From Certhia americana (Eukaryota; Chordata; Aves; Passeriformes; Certhiidae): a DNA stretch of 64,000 nucleotides. Positions within the stretch are counted from its first letter, which is position 1. The number at the start of each line of letters is the position of its first letter. The DNA lies in NCBI GenBank assembly GCA_018697195.1, contig CM031879.1, forward strand, positions 45,592,048 through 45,656,047, read 5' to 3'. Under the pieces are notes generated by a model. That model was not told the origin of the DNA and ran no database searches. It saw nothing but the letters and a program-made list of their open reading frames with translations. The position numbers were made by a program, and so were the translations under genes. Below are positions 13,101 through 24,740 of the stretch, in pieces.

Positions 13101-15041
13101 TGGGCAAGTTTAGTCACTCCAGCACCTGGGTATCGATTACACCTGAAGGTGGAAAACAAGCAATCAAAAACAAGGTGTCAGCTTTGCCAGAGGATTCTCC
13201 TCAACTCCCAGTTTGGGCTGCTGCCAGTTCTCACCCTGCTGTACTTCAGCATCCCAGCTCTACCCATGACAGGTGTTTATTCAGGCAGAGGCATTTCACT
13301 TCACGTGTCCTCAGCCTTCATGGAAGGCAGAGAATTTCCAGAGCTGCTTTTCTGAGCAGCGTTGAGCAACCTAACACCACTGACAGCCAGGACAGGCAGA
13401 AAACAGAAGCTTCTTTGTGTCTGGGTCAAGCCCTCCCATTACTTGTTTCTGCCTGCTGACATTTCCCTAGACGGCAAAAGGATTTTTAAATTACAGTGAC
13501 AAGCTGGCCTTTCTTGTATTAAGAACTCATCTTGGATGGTACACAGCAAGTCACGGGCTGAGCAACGGCCTGCCTTCAGAGACTGCTCTCCTGGGAAGAA
13601 AAAACTACACAGATCTCTGACTCAGAGCCTCTTAGCTTGGCAACCTTCTCCAGGAATTTTGGGAGGGACACAGTGATCCACACTGGTGAGCAGCATCAGC
13701 TGCTGCTGGGGCAGAGTGCAATGGAGAACCATCTTTGGGAGGGATCAGTTTCCAGCAAAGAGAAAAGCTGGAATTCATGTTTCCAATGCCGCCACATATC
13801 CTGCTCCCTCAAAAGGGGACAGCAGAGACAACAATAAAACCCGTCTGAGAGATGAAGATGCACATCAGCTACCAAAGGCTTTGCAGCTTCCATTTGTCAT
13901 TGCTGTTTCCATCCTGCTTTCATTCTGCAATCCCTTATTTTGGTGGCTGTGGCATGCAGAGATTTCTCTTAAGTTACAGAGCTTCACCATACCCACTCTT
14001 TGTCCCATGGCATGGATATTACCTCTGCAGGGAGCCATGAAGGTGACAGCACTGGACTAGAACAAGAGGATAGGAAGCTGCACAAGGAACTGTGCAGTCC
14101 ATAAATGTTTGTTGCCTGATCAGAGCTGGTCTGCCCTGCCACACTACTGCTCCTGACACATGATGAGTCCATCCTTGCTGTAACATTTGGAGACTTCAAA
14201 GGACATCAATACCTCTCTTCTCCACCCTGACCACTTCTCTTATAGACTAAAGGATTCTGCAGCCAGCCAGATGGAGTTGGTGGTGATCTGGCAGGAATAG
14301 CTGTCCTGCAAGTAGTCTGTGAGTCAGAAGGGCCTCTTTCCCCACCATCACAGAAAACATCGTTATTTTAAGGAGTATAACCAGCTATGAGGGATGTAAC
14401 ACAAGTACCACACAGAAGTTCCTAACACTCCTCTTTGGCTCCAATAACAGAAATAGGACACTGGCATGCCCTATCAGCTGCCTGCACACTGCCTTCCCCA
14501 ACACACTCACAGAGGCACTGTGAGGAGGATCAGACCCTGCACTCAGAAGATTTTTGCTCTGTTCTTCTAGAAGTGATGAAGATGATGATGTGAAGTGATA
14601 ATGAAGATGATGAAGATGACCTTGCTCTTGTTCCTCTGTCCTTCACTTGACCCAAAACCCTCATCACTCCTACCAAATCAGGCCACCACAATTGTTGCAG
14701 ATTTTTCAGCCTGTGCCTCATTTAGCTCAGTTTGACCCTCTAGTCCAATTTTGATTAGTATTATAAAGTGGACCCATTCTCTTGCATATCAATGGAAAAA
14801 GTAACATTTTTTTCCATTTCTAACAATGGAAACATTACATTTTTTTCTCATCAAGGCAGTACCTACCGATCTAGGGCAAGCTTAAGCTTCAATCCAAGGT
14901 TCAAAATCTGCATTTCTTCAGTTCACCTCCAAAAGTCTTTATTCTTTGCCTGTGAGCACTCTGTATCATGTCCTTTGCTTCAATTCACTAATTTTTACTT
15001 TTTGTCATATATGTCACAGGGATAGAGGTATTCAGACACGC
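7119..15041. other. Non-coding region, no gene seen
   Basis: No exon with flanking splice signals and a recognisable product was found. The frame at 7353-7892 + (179 codons) has no domain, signal or membrane pattern I recognise, and overlaps open frames on the opposite strand. Other frames are shorter. The only repeat structures noted are a T run near 9350, a G8 run near 10351 and a GAT/GAA-type tract at 14574-14619. I see no CR1 or other interspersed repeat that I can name. Confidence 0.55.
14574..14619. repeat. Imperfect GAT/GAA trinucleotide tract
   Basis: Purine-rich repeats of GATGAA and GATGAT are interrupted by GTGAAGTGATAAT. It is an imperfect microsatellite of about 46 bases with no gene context. 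The + strand reads as purine-rich with T at every third base. Confidence 0.75.
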
Positions 15042-15101
15042 CTATCAAATCCAAGCAATCATTTTGTGACATCTATCAAATCCAAGCAATCATTTTGTGA
15101 C
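15042..15101. repeat. 31-bp tandem duplication, two copies
   Basis: The block beginning CTATCAAATCCAAGCAATCA at 15042 is repeated at 15073, a period of 31 bases. The 29 bases that can be compared are identical in both copies. After the second copy the sequence diverges. Perfect identity suggests a recent duplication or a short variable-number repeat. Confidence 0.9.
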
Positions 15102-18100
15102 TTTGAGATATTTTGCTGCATTTTGTTCACATTCACAAAACATCATCCTTAATAAGCGCACTTGAAATCCAAAAGCCCAGGCTTTTAATACTTTGTGTTT
15201 GAATCACACTCAGAGCCTGGGAATGTGCTGAGTGCTCCCTTTCTCCTTCCTCTTGCTAGCTCATTTCTGCCCCTGTACTCCCAGTATGGAGCTGCACAGG
15301 GGCATGCTGTCTCTGACTCTGACTGGTAGGAAAGTATCACAGACCATCCAGGAAATTCCTTAGCCCCACAGCACTGTTTCTAACTACGCTAGAGAGAGGT
15401 CCCTTGTCAAAAGATTTAAGTGAAATCCTCTCAGAAATGAAAACCTTTAGATTTCACTGTCATTACTACTAATGGGCATATCTGGGGGTGAAATATGGCT
15501 GTGAGATCTGTGAATGTTGGAGGGACATCAACATCTGAAGAGCTCTAAATGACATGATCTGTGTTCTGTGCTATCATGTTGCAAGCTCTTCTCCAGCTCT
15601 GTCTCTTCTGTCCCTGTTAAGTTACTTCCAGCTTTGTTTCTCTCGCAAGTTCCAAAGGCTCACACCCTCTGAATAGCTAACTTTGAATTTATTTTTCCCC
15701 AGATAATAGGTTTGCATTTTTCCAGTTTGAATCTTGTGCTATTATTTCCTGCCCATATCCTGTCTCAAGCACGAGGGAGCCACACAAGTGGTGACTGTAC
15801 ATTACAAAAGCAGAAGGAATGGAGTCATGAAAATTTTTGTGTTTGAGAATGCATAAGGCACAGACAAGGAGTGGGTATGCACAAAGGGAAGCATAGTATA
15901 ATTTCTTTTTCATCTCAAAAATCCGATCAAGAGCTGGCAAGAAGCAAGGAGGATGGACTAAGGAAGGACAGAGAGCTTAGTTAAATATTCAGCCTTTTGT
16001 GCTGTGGTGAGATGAAAATTCCCCCACAAATTCTCTCTTTACCACCAGTTTCTTGACATGGTGGCACTGCTTCAATCCCTGATTCATTAATCAGAAAAAC
16101 TGCCATGAAGTCAGTTCAAGTTGTTCTGGTTCTGCCCTGCTGCAAATGAACTCAGAAGCTGGCCCATAGTGTGAGATAAGTAAATGTTTCCCCTTTCAGA
16201 AGAGAGCCATTGCTCTGCAGTCACAGGAATCATTTCCCTCTCTGTCAGGGAATGAAAAAGCAAACCTAGAGATTTTCCCCTCCCTCTTCCGTGCAATGGC
16301 AACAGAAAGGAGAGGACTTCCCAGCCTCCTGCCAGCTGTCTGCACTTTGTTCAGGAACTTGGAGCTCAGAGGCGTTATCCTTATTGGCTGCATCACCCGT
16401 GGAGTTCAGCCCTCTCTGTCCTGCCCTGACCTTGCCAATGTCCAGCTGTCTTTGCATCCCAGAGACACTTTGCTCTTTTTCTTCTTCTTCTTAATATGCA
16501 TTCAGCTGGGTGCTTTTCCCCCTCCCATCAACCCTTCTCCTCAATGGGAGACCAGCATAGGTAACCATTATGAAGCCTTTCCTTGGCTTTTCTTTCCATT
16601 TCATTGTGAAAGTGATCTGCCTGCTTGGTTTGTTAATTTGCCAGGTCCCTTTCAATCTCTGCCATCTATATTCTCAGGCTAGTACTCTTCCTGTGTATCT
16701 GTAAAGCTTGTGACACTTAAGATACACATTACTTAAATAAATGTATGCTGAGATTCAAAAAAGCAAGATATTGTGGAGAGTGAGAAGCAAGTACAGAAGC
16801 CCACATGTGCCTTCCAAACCTTACTTCTGGCTGCAAAAGGAGATTCTACAACTTCCTCAAAACACCAACATCTGCTCTAAGAAGGAAGTCCAGCAAACCT
16901 TCAGTAGAAACTAGCACATGCACACAGCACATGGGAGCAGCAGATAAATATTTCCAATTATCAAACCTCAACCACAGTGCAAATGGCACCTTGCCTCTTA
17001 GCCAAGGTCCATTTTTATGGACAATCAACACAGTTGCAGTCTAAGATGCAAAACAGTCATGCAGCTAATTCACTTTGTTGTCACTGAATGAAAGAAGAAC
17101 AGTAAGGCACTGTCAACTTATGCCATTTCTTGGTGCTTGTAGGATTTTTTTTCCTCTACTAATATGGTAAAACCTGTTGATGAAGCAATCAATACTGTGC
17201 AGTGTACGGTATAACAGTCACAGAAGACTGAGTTAGAAATGAACCAGGAGCAGGAGACAGCAATAAAGGAAACCTCTTTGGCTGCCAGAATGCGTAAGAA
17301 AGGCCTTCATGTGCAGGTGGAGAACACCACGAACCACCAATCCTTTGATGTGGAGTGGGAGAGGTTCTTGTGGGATGTGACAGCTCAGATGGGTCTGCCA
17401 GAGCAGAGGTACCATTTGCACATTATAAGCAAATACTTTGAGCTGAGCTGTTCCCAATGGAAAAAAGGAAGAGACTAAGATGGAGGTTAAAGTAAGGGAA
17501 AATGCAATGGGGACTGCAGTTTTCCTGCTCTTATAAAAGCAGAAGAAGACCACCACATTTCAGATGGCTCTCACCACACCTTCTTTTACACCAGAGCACA
17601 TAAAAAAGTTAATTTTCCCCGGTTTGGGTCTCTGTTCCTAATTCCAGCCAGCTCATGTTGCTTCCTCCATGTGTTCAGAACCTCAGCCTGAGGATCATGT
17701 TCATCCCATCCAGCAGCACTAGGAATCCAAGGGACCTTTGTGCTACCCATCCCCTGAGAACAAGCTCAACCCCCTCCACCAGTTACAAACGGATTGCCAC
17801 AAACCCAAGACCACTGAATATTTCTGCAGTGACCACAATGTGATTGTCAGACAGTCTGAGATGCAAGCTTGCCCACTGCACAGCAGAATCATACCTCCCT
17901 TTCTGACTTAAGAAAGAGTTATGGTCCTTTCCAAATGGGAGGACAAAACTAAATTCCAATCACTATGAAAGTGTGGTTGGAATTATCTCCTTATCTCATC
18001 TCCACATCAAATTTTTTATTCCCGTTAAGAAACAAGGGAACTTTTGGGTCTTTCCAGATGTGATAAGTGAGGTGTGGATAATGTATTCTGTCACAGATCC

Positions 18101-18332
18101 CACTCATACTGCTAGTCCTGGAGGGAACTATTCCAATTTTTACCTGTTAAAGCTTTGTGACAAACCATGACTTCACAAATGCATTTTCTGTTCAATACCT
18201 ATCTTGTACTTGCAAAAGATCAGTCAGTCTGGCAACCCTCAGTGATTTTGGAAAAATCATATGTAGATGTTTCTGTGGGGTTTGTTCATCATACAGTTAC
18301 CAGAGTACTTAGGTCAGAAATCATCCCTGACA
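15102..18332. other. Non-coding region, no gene seen
   Basis: Open frames of up to about 130 codons (for example 16296-16682 +) lack any recognisable domain, and strong splice pairs do not bracket them. No interspersed repeat was recognised. A short TTCTTCTTCTT pyrimidine stretch lies near 16480. Confidence 0.55.
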
Positions 18333-18472
18333 CTAAAACAAACAAACAAAAAACAAAGCAAACAAACAAAAAACAAACAAACCCCCCCCCCCCAAAAAAA
18401 AAAAAAACAAAAAAAAAAAGCCACAAAGAAACCCACAAAACCCAAAACAACAACCCAACCCAAAAACTAAAC
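18333..18472. repeat. A/C-rich low-complexity tract with C12 run
   Basis: This is an (AAAC)n-like start followed by a run of 12 cytosines (18382-18393), then 14 adenines, one C, 11 adenines, and a degenerate AC-only stretch. On the - strand it reads as T/G-rich with a G12 run. It could be a decayed retroposon tail, but no body is recognisable upstream. Such tracts are prone to length variation and assembly error. Confidence 0.9.
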
Positions 18473-21400
18473 TGTGCACAGGAAGGATTACATTTGTTCG
18501 GTGCTGACTGTAATCCACCCTTTTCTTGTACCATTGAGCTTGCAAAGTCAGCCACCCTAAGTACTGGACATCTGGCAGTCCTTGGAGGGACAGGAACATG
18601 ACAAGACACTTAAGAGAAATGACCAAAACCAGAGGTGGGATTTCCAATATCTGCTTCCTCAAAACTGAGTGAAGCTATAAATAAGGGAACCACCACCCTT
18701 TCCTCTCCAGTGCATGACTGCTCTCATTTGAAGCCCTGCACAGTCAGGTGTGACAAATGCAATTTATCTTATGGCTCTGAGATTTATCCTATGTCTCTGC
18801 AAATTATTGTATCATGTGGATAACCCCACAACATACACACAAAAACATCAGTTACACCACTACAGAGCAGTATGAAACTTGTTGGTTTCTATTTCTTTAA
18901 ACCCACACACCAGCTGAGGCTCAACCCCGCCTTCTCCATGTCATGACGAGGGTAGAAGGAGTGAACATCCTACCACTTCCATTTGTCCTGCAACCACCCA
19001 GCAAGATGATGTAGAGAGTAAACAGCACACATAAGAGAGAGGAACTCTTCAGGTAGAAAGACTGAGGGGGGCTTAATATGCAATACGTGTTTGCAGATAG
19101 ATAGTCACAAAAGCACTCTATTATCCAAATAAGCATATAGTTAAATTCCTGTTGACAGCATCCCAGGGAGCATGGGAATTCAGTTACAGAACTTTCCCAA
19201 GCATAAGTTATTGCATCTGCAAAAAGTGCAGAGACATGACATATGGTCTATTTCTTCTGGCACCCCCAGTCTCTAAAATCAATATTTTCTAGATGTTTCC
19301 AGCCAAGCCTGACCGTGCCTCCCCCACTGCTAACTCCACACCCCATTTCCCAGTCATATCCTCCATTCCTCCTTTAATCTGGGCTTGCAGAGGTTGAATG
19401 CATGTTTTATCTAATGTCACTGTGGACACCCACCTTTAATGCCATGAGCTACTGTTCACAGACAGTAGTAATGCCTGCAAATGTGTAGGGCATGGCAGAA
19501 CAAGCAGAGTTACAGCAGCTGCAAGCTGCTTGTTTGGGAAGAACTTCAGCAAAGGTATGGCACGCATGGGAAAGCTTCAGCCTCTCATTGCTGGTGGAAA
19601 TGTTAATCCAGATTCTCACATCTTAAATTTTCATGGCTTTGACCATAACTACCTCCAATTAACAAACTGCAGGCACTCAGAAAAGTCTGTGAAAAAAGTG
19701 ATGCTTAAGCCAAGGGACACCATGAACTATGGCATGGGGATCTTAGGCAATGCAGCCTTGGTGCGTCAAACCTGCAGAATGCTTAAGACTTCTGATCTCA
19801 TGCTGAGACTTCTCATGTCATGGGTTTTCTATTGCCTTGTGGAAACCATGCACCATAAAGAAAGAAATTGCTGCAGACACACAGAAAGACCAGCCTCTTC
19901 TCTGGATGAATGGATAGAGCTGGTTCTCCATCACACACACATAAAGACTCACTGGGCTAACCCTTCATCCACAGAAACAGCTACAGAAAACATGATAAAT
20001 CTTATGAATTTGAAACTTTCTCCTTTCTTAAGCTACTGGTAGGAAGTTGTCTCACTTCTACCCTTTCTTTGTATTCAGATGAAAGTTGGAAGTATCTCAA
20101 CGAGCTACCAATCTACTCAATGGAAGCTGAACTCTCCCCTGACCTCATTGTTCCTTGGCATAAGAGGGATACCCTCTCTTCCTTAAACCATCATCTTGCT
20201 GACGTGCAGCATTGCAGCACTGCTCCCAAACAGGAGCACCTATCCGCACTCTTGTTCACTTGACACGTGCTGTTATCCCCTTTCATACCCGGCTTGACAG
20301 GTCCAGCAGCAGGGATGAAGCCAGTGGTTGGCAGGGTACCAGTGCTCCTCCAGGGCCATGGTCACAGCCTGTGTGGCCTGTCTGGTTACTCTTCTTCTCT
20401 CTGCTGGCTGGCCACCAACACTTCCAGATGGGGAGCTAGGAAGCAATGCTCCTGTGGAGAAGCTGATGCTGATGCTGCAGAACACCTTCACCTCCCTGTG
20501 AAGCCTCTGATATCGGCTGTTGCCTGTCACAGCCTTCCAGGTTAGAGAGCACTTTGTACAAAACTAATTTGTTCTCTCTGGACAAATAATGCTTTGCCAG
20601 TCACAGCTCACTTCATATCCAGCCTCTTCAGGGGCTCTACTGTTGTTGTCCCGTGTGAGTGTCTTTTTGATACAGGTGTTCTGTCTGCTGAGTCCCAGTA
20701 AGCAATTCTGTGACTGCAGGCAGCTGTTCCTGGCAGGTGGGCAGTCACTTGTGAATAGATCTGGGGCAGAGGATGCTTCACCACAGCTGAACTCTGGTCA
20801 ACAGAGTTTGCTTGGAGATCCTGCACTCTAGTATTTTGTATGGAGCTGAGTATCCCTCACTCCAATAAACTCTGCCAGGGAAATAGAGCAGGGGAAATGG
20901 ATGATGCAGCTCAATGAAAATGCCAGCATCTACTGCAGGGTAAGCAAATAAACTTTCTTTTCCCTGAATATTGTATTCATATATATCAACAAGAAGCACA
21001 TTCTAATTGACAGGTATTAAATGCAGTTAGGCTTATCTTATCCTTGAGGAAAAATTACTTTCCATCACTGGAAAAATTCCCATGGGATTATCTTTGCCCA
21101 CATATATATGTCATCTTTGCTGTTATTTTATCCATAGCCCTTTTTTAAAGCAGGTTGCTATAGCCTAAAATTAGACCAGACATATATCAATAACACCAGA
21201 CAGAAGGAATAATCTGAAAACCATTAAAATCTTTTAATCTGTGTAGATTTCAAAGAGAACCAGCTTCGTTTTTCAAATAAAATCAATCCAATGTCAGCCT
21301 CATTAAAGTGGGAAAGGCCTTTGCAGGTATTTTGTCAGTATCTGCTTCTCTCCTGCTGGGCCTTGCAAAGGCAGTTCCTTACAGTAGCAAAGGTTCCTTG

Positions 21401-21850
21401 CAGTAGCAGACCGCCAACTCTATCACAGTATGGATCATATTTTACCACGGATGCTTCCTGACAAACTTCTTCCCCTTTCACCCACATCTCAAGCACATCC
21501 CTATTCAATCTTGCCTGTAGCATCTATAAGACAACTCCACCAGCCAATTCTCAGCAAATGTAAAGGATCTATTTTTAGAAGTCTTTAAGATGGCAAGAAA
21601 TGCTGACCTCAGAAAGCTGTGAATAACAAGCTCCTTTTTTTCCTTCCCTGCCTGCTCTCTCTGTGGAAGCAAACCACCACTATCTGGCCAAATTGCTCCA
21701 GAGTCACCACCAGGCCAGAGTTGCATTTTGAGCATCTCTACTCTTTCATATACCCGCAGAAGTCTTGTCCATGCCAACCACACAGGTCCAATTGAATTCC
21801 TCCGTGCTGTCAGCCTCAGCGACTTCTCTCCATGCAGCGCGGGGAGGGGA
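18473..21850. other. Non-coding region, no gene seen
   Basis: The longest frame is 19530-20042 + (170 codons). It has no recognisable domain, no clear signal peptide or membrane segment, and no frame-restricting composition, so I treat it as chance. A donor-like CAGGGTAAGC lies near 20936, but no partner exon can be argued for. Confidence 0.5.
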
Positions 21851-21855
21851 TGCAG

Positions 21856-22230
21856 TGACTCACCCAGCCTCGGGATCCCCCCTGCCAACCCACTGTTTGT
21901 TTGAGTGAGTTTATTGTTGAAGTCCTGTTGCCACATTTGTAACTATAATTTTTTTTTTTTTTTTTTTATGACAACCAGAGGTTCAGTTTTATAAACAGAT
22001 GCTGTTGTGGGCCTCTCTTACTCAGCTGGATCAGCGTCAGCCGTTTTTCCAGGCTGCGGTCTTTGTGCTGCACACTGAGTCAGAGGCAGCCCTGCACAGA
22101 TTTCTTTGAATCGCTGGTTTCCTCCCAGAGACTCTTGACACCCTGCCAACAAAACAGGGCGTAGCTCATTAATTTTATTTTTTTTTCCTTCTCTTTAAAG
22201 GCAGTCTGATTCATAGTAACTCCTTTAAAA
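21856..22230 (+). promoter_or_regulatory. Candidate EMP1 promoter: AP-1 sites and TATA-like box
   Basis: Two sites match the AP-1 consensus: TGACTCA at 21856-21862 and TGAGTCA at 22076-22082. A TATA-like TTTAAAA follows at 22224-22230, with a second TTTAAAG a little upstream near 22194. A start about 28 bases downstream of TTTAAAA would fall near 22258, just before a C/A-rich segment that ends in a good splice donor. AP-1 control of EMP family genes is a general expectation, not something shown here. A T-rich run at about 21951-21967 separates the two AP-1 sites. Motifs of this length occur often by chance. Confidence 0.3.
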
Positions 22231-22257
22231 CAGAGTGGAAAGACACCACCCTCCCAC

Positions 22258-22390
22258 ACCACCGGAGGAAACTTAAACCACCACCAGGTCACTCCCCTTC
22301 ACTCCAGCTCTGCACTCCGGGGCACCGGCACTGCAGCCCAGCACGCTCCTTCTTCTTCCACAGGTGCCAGCACCAGCCCCAGCCCACACG
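22258..22390 (+). other. EMP1: Candidate EMP1 non-coding first exon
   Basis: EMP-family genes usually begin with a non-coding first exon far upstream of the ATG exon, and the exon starting at 33483 has a clear acceptor and so needs an upstream partner. The segment 22258-22390 is C-rich, contains no ATG, and ends at CACACG followed by GTAAGAG, a close match to the donor consensus at 22391. A TATA-like box sits at a suitable distance upstream. Spliced to 33483, it gives a leader of about 173 bases with no upstream ATG. The 5' edge is a guess from the TATA spacing. Other donors exist in the 20.9-33.4 kb interval, so this assignment needs transcript evidence. Confidence 0.33.
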
Positions 22391-23715
22391 GTAAGAGCTG
22401 TTCTGGAAAATCCTCACCAACTTTTCTCCCTCGGTGGCTGCTCCCCTCTCCTAGCAGCACCAGTCTGCCTTTCTCCTCTGCTCCTTCGCTTCTCCTGACT
22501 CTCAAGCTGGCTATAGCACGCACCTTAATTTTCATCTTTTGCTTTGAAATCCAGCTGTGTTATGGGACAAGTTTGCAAACAGGAAGGCACCCTGTTTTCA
22601 GCCTCGGAGTGCTGGCAGCAGAAGTGTTGTTTTCACCTCCAGGACACGTGCAGCCAGGGTACAGGCACAGGGTGCCCAGCCTGGGCCAGCTCACGCTCAG
22701 GAGCTGCTGTGTGCTTTCGGAGTAGCATTGTTAACAAACGTGGAAAAATGCCTGCTTGGAATTAGGGCTGCAGGCTCAGTTTTTCTGGTGCTCAAATATT
22801 TCTGCTTGTCTCTCTCCCCTCCATAATTACTTTGCCAAGCTCTAATTTAAAACAATAGCAATCATTCCAAGTGAAGACTGAGAAGCCCCTAAGGTGCAGA
22901 GTCTGGGGTACAATGGATATAATCTCTCTTTTTCTAGGGGTTCTGGCTCTTGAGGCTGAAGCCAAGCCTCAGTTGTTTTAGCAAAGCTACGTGAAGGGTA
23001 GAAGTGTGTGTTACACCTTCTTTGGCAGCACAGACAGGAGTGTGGAGCACTGCGAGGCAAAGTGGGGGAGCGGGTGGAATTGCTAGGAGCACCATGGTCT
23101 GCTGGTAGGGTGTGTCAAGGAGACACTGATGGGATGTGCAGGATTGCAGAGACTGGCAATTTTCCCCCTTCACTTGGCTTTTTCCATGCAAGCGCCCTCT
23201 CTTTCTTTCCCTCCTTTTCTTCACCATGTCTCTTGTTTCATCTGTCTGCTATGGTTTGCATCCTGCGGTCAAATCTGAACTATTTTTGAGGTCTGAGAAA
23301 GGGACCGCAGCAAAGCCAGTTTGTTGGCACCACACTGGTTCCTGTTGCAGGAACTCAGCCCGCCCCTGCACAGTTTCAAGGGACTTTGGAAGAGACTGAA
23401 CAGTATTTAGCCCAATACAGCCAGGAATGGGTGGGGCTCAGGCTGGGACTGTGGATAATTACTATATGAATGAACTAGAGGCTGAGCTGATCATAACTTT
23501 TTGGAAAAAGGATGGATTTTGTGAATTTTTAAGTTCCCTGTTGCTTGTAGCTCCATCATGCAGTGGTGCCTCCTGACTGAGAAATAGATGTGTTGGAGTG
23601 GGGGGAAACTGACTGAGGCAGTGTGTGTTTCCTGGGCAGTCAGAAACAGGAATGGGAAGAAAGCATTTTTGGAAGTTGTCATTTAATACGATTAACAATT
23701 AAATCATATTGATCT

Positions 23716-23733
23716 AAAAAAAAAAAAAAAAAA
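23716..23733. repeat. A18 homopolymer
   Basis: This is a run of 18 adenines. No polyadenylation signal or retrocopy body lies directly upstream, so I call it a simple mononucleotide repeat rather than the tail of a processed pseudogene. Confidence 0.85.
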
Positions 23734-24099
23734 TGCTGTGGCATTTTTTTGGCGGAACAACTTTCACTCAGAAGCTTTGAATTCCTCAAGGCACCTCTGA
23801 GAGCAGATTTGCCCAGAAACTGCCCACTTGACATTTCTGGATGTAGTGGGATTCTTTTCTGAGCAAACACTCGAGGGAGGTGGTCATGAAGAGTGTGAAA
23901 ACTTGCAGCCCATTAGCTACTATGATAACAGGGGGTTAAGCTCCTGAATGCCTCCATGAAGTCCACCTGGGGTCTGTGAACACTGAGAGTGAGGACTTGA
24001 AGGTGGCTTCTTTCTGTTTGCTGCCTTGGGGATTAGCATCGGAAAAGGATCGAAGTTGAGGTCCCTTAGTGACGCTGCAGTGCCTGGAAGCACCCCCTG

Positions 24100-24740
24100 A
24101 AATGCAGCGCCTTGGTGGGAAGCCCTGCACACCCCCGTAAGGAATTCCGGTCGGTAGGCGCCTGTGGAAGCTCCTCCAGCTGTGACTAACCCAAACACAC
24201 AGTCAGCCATTCATCCCTGGGTTCTCCCATGGGTCTGAGCCATTCATCCCGGCTACCCCTGGGTGACAGCGGGGATCTCCGCCGGGCACATGCCGTCCCG
24301 AGGGAGAGAGCTGACAGCCACGGCCGAGCCACACCCAAGGACACAATAATGCAGGAGTGTCGTGGGATCTTGCGGAGAAGCACCGAGTTTTGGAGTGGGT
24401 GCCTCAGCTGCAGGGCTGCTAGTGCTCCCCCGGTGATACCCTGCTGAGGACACAGAGCCCTGGGCTTGGAAAACCGGCCCTTCTGGCCTGGCCGGTGGTC
24501 TTCCAGTTCTGCAGAGTGGGAGCGATACAAGTGCACGCAGGAATTACTGTTTGGTGGTCTGGGGTGGAGCAGAGCTTGTATTTTGAAACAGTTCTGGGAG
24601 ATTTGCTGATAATAGCCGGCATGTTTTTGGTAAAAGACCCACCTCAGGGCCTTGCTTATAATGAGACTGGGGAGATTTGCTGCAAGTACTAATCCTTCTC
24701 TTTATTCATCACCCTCGCGGCCGCAGGGCTCTCGCACAGG
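24100..24740. other. CpG-enriched patch within presumed intron 1
   Basis: CpG dinucleotides are denser here than in the surrounding DNA, especially around 24130-24320 and at 24715-24730, where CGCGGCCGC (a NotI site) occurs. No exon could be supported: a donor-like GTAAGG near 24137 follows a run of C and is weak. It could be an alternative promoter or an enhancer. The density was judged by eye, not computed. Confidence 0.35.

Noticed and set aside
12843..13355. 170-codon open frame, + strand, overlapping 13100-13459
   Set aside because: Two overlapping frames of similar length without domains point to chance.
19530..20042. 170-codon open frame, + strand
   Set aside because: I recognise no family. 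The composition is unremarkable and no promoter, poly(A) or splice evidence ties it to a gene. A protein search with no hits would confirm the rejection.
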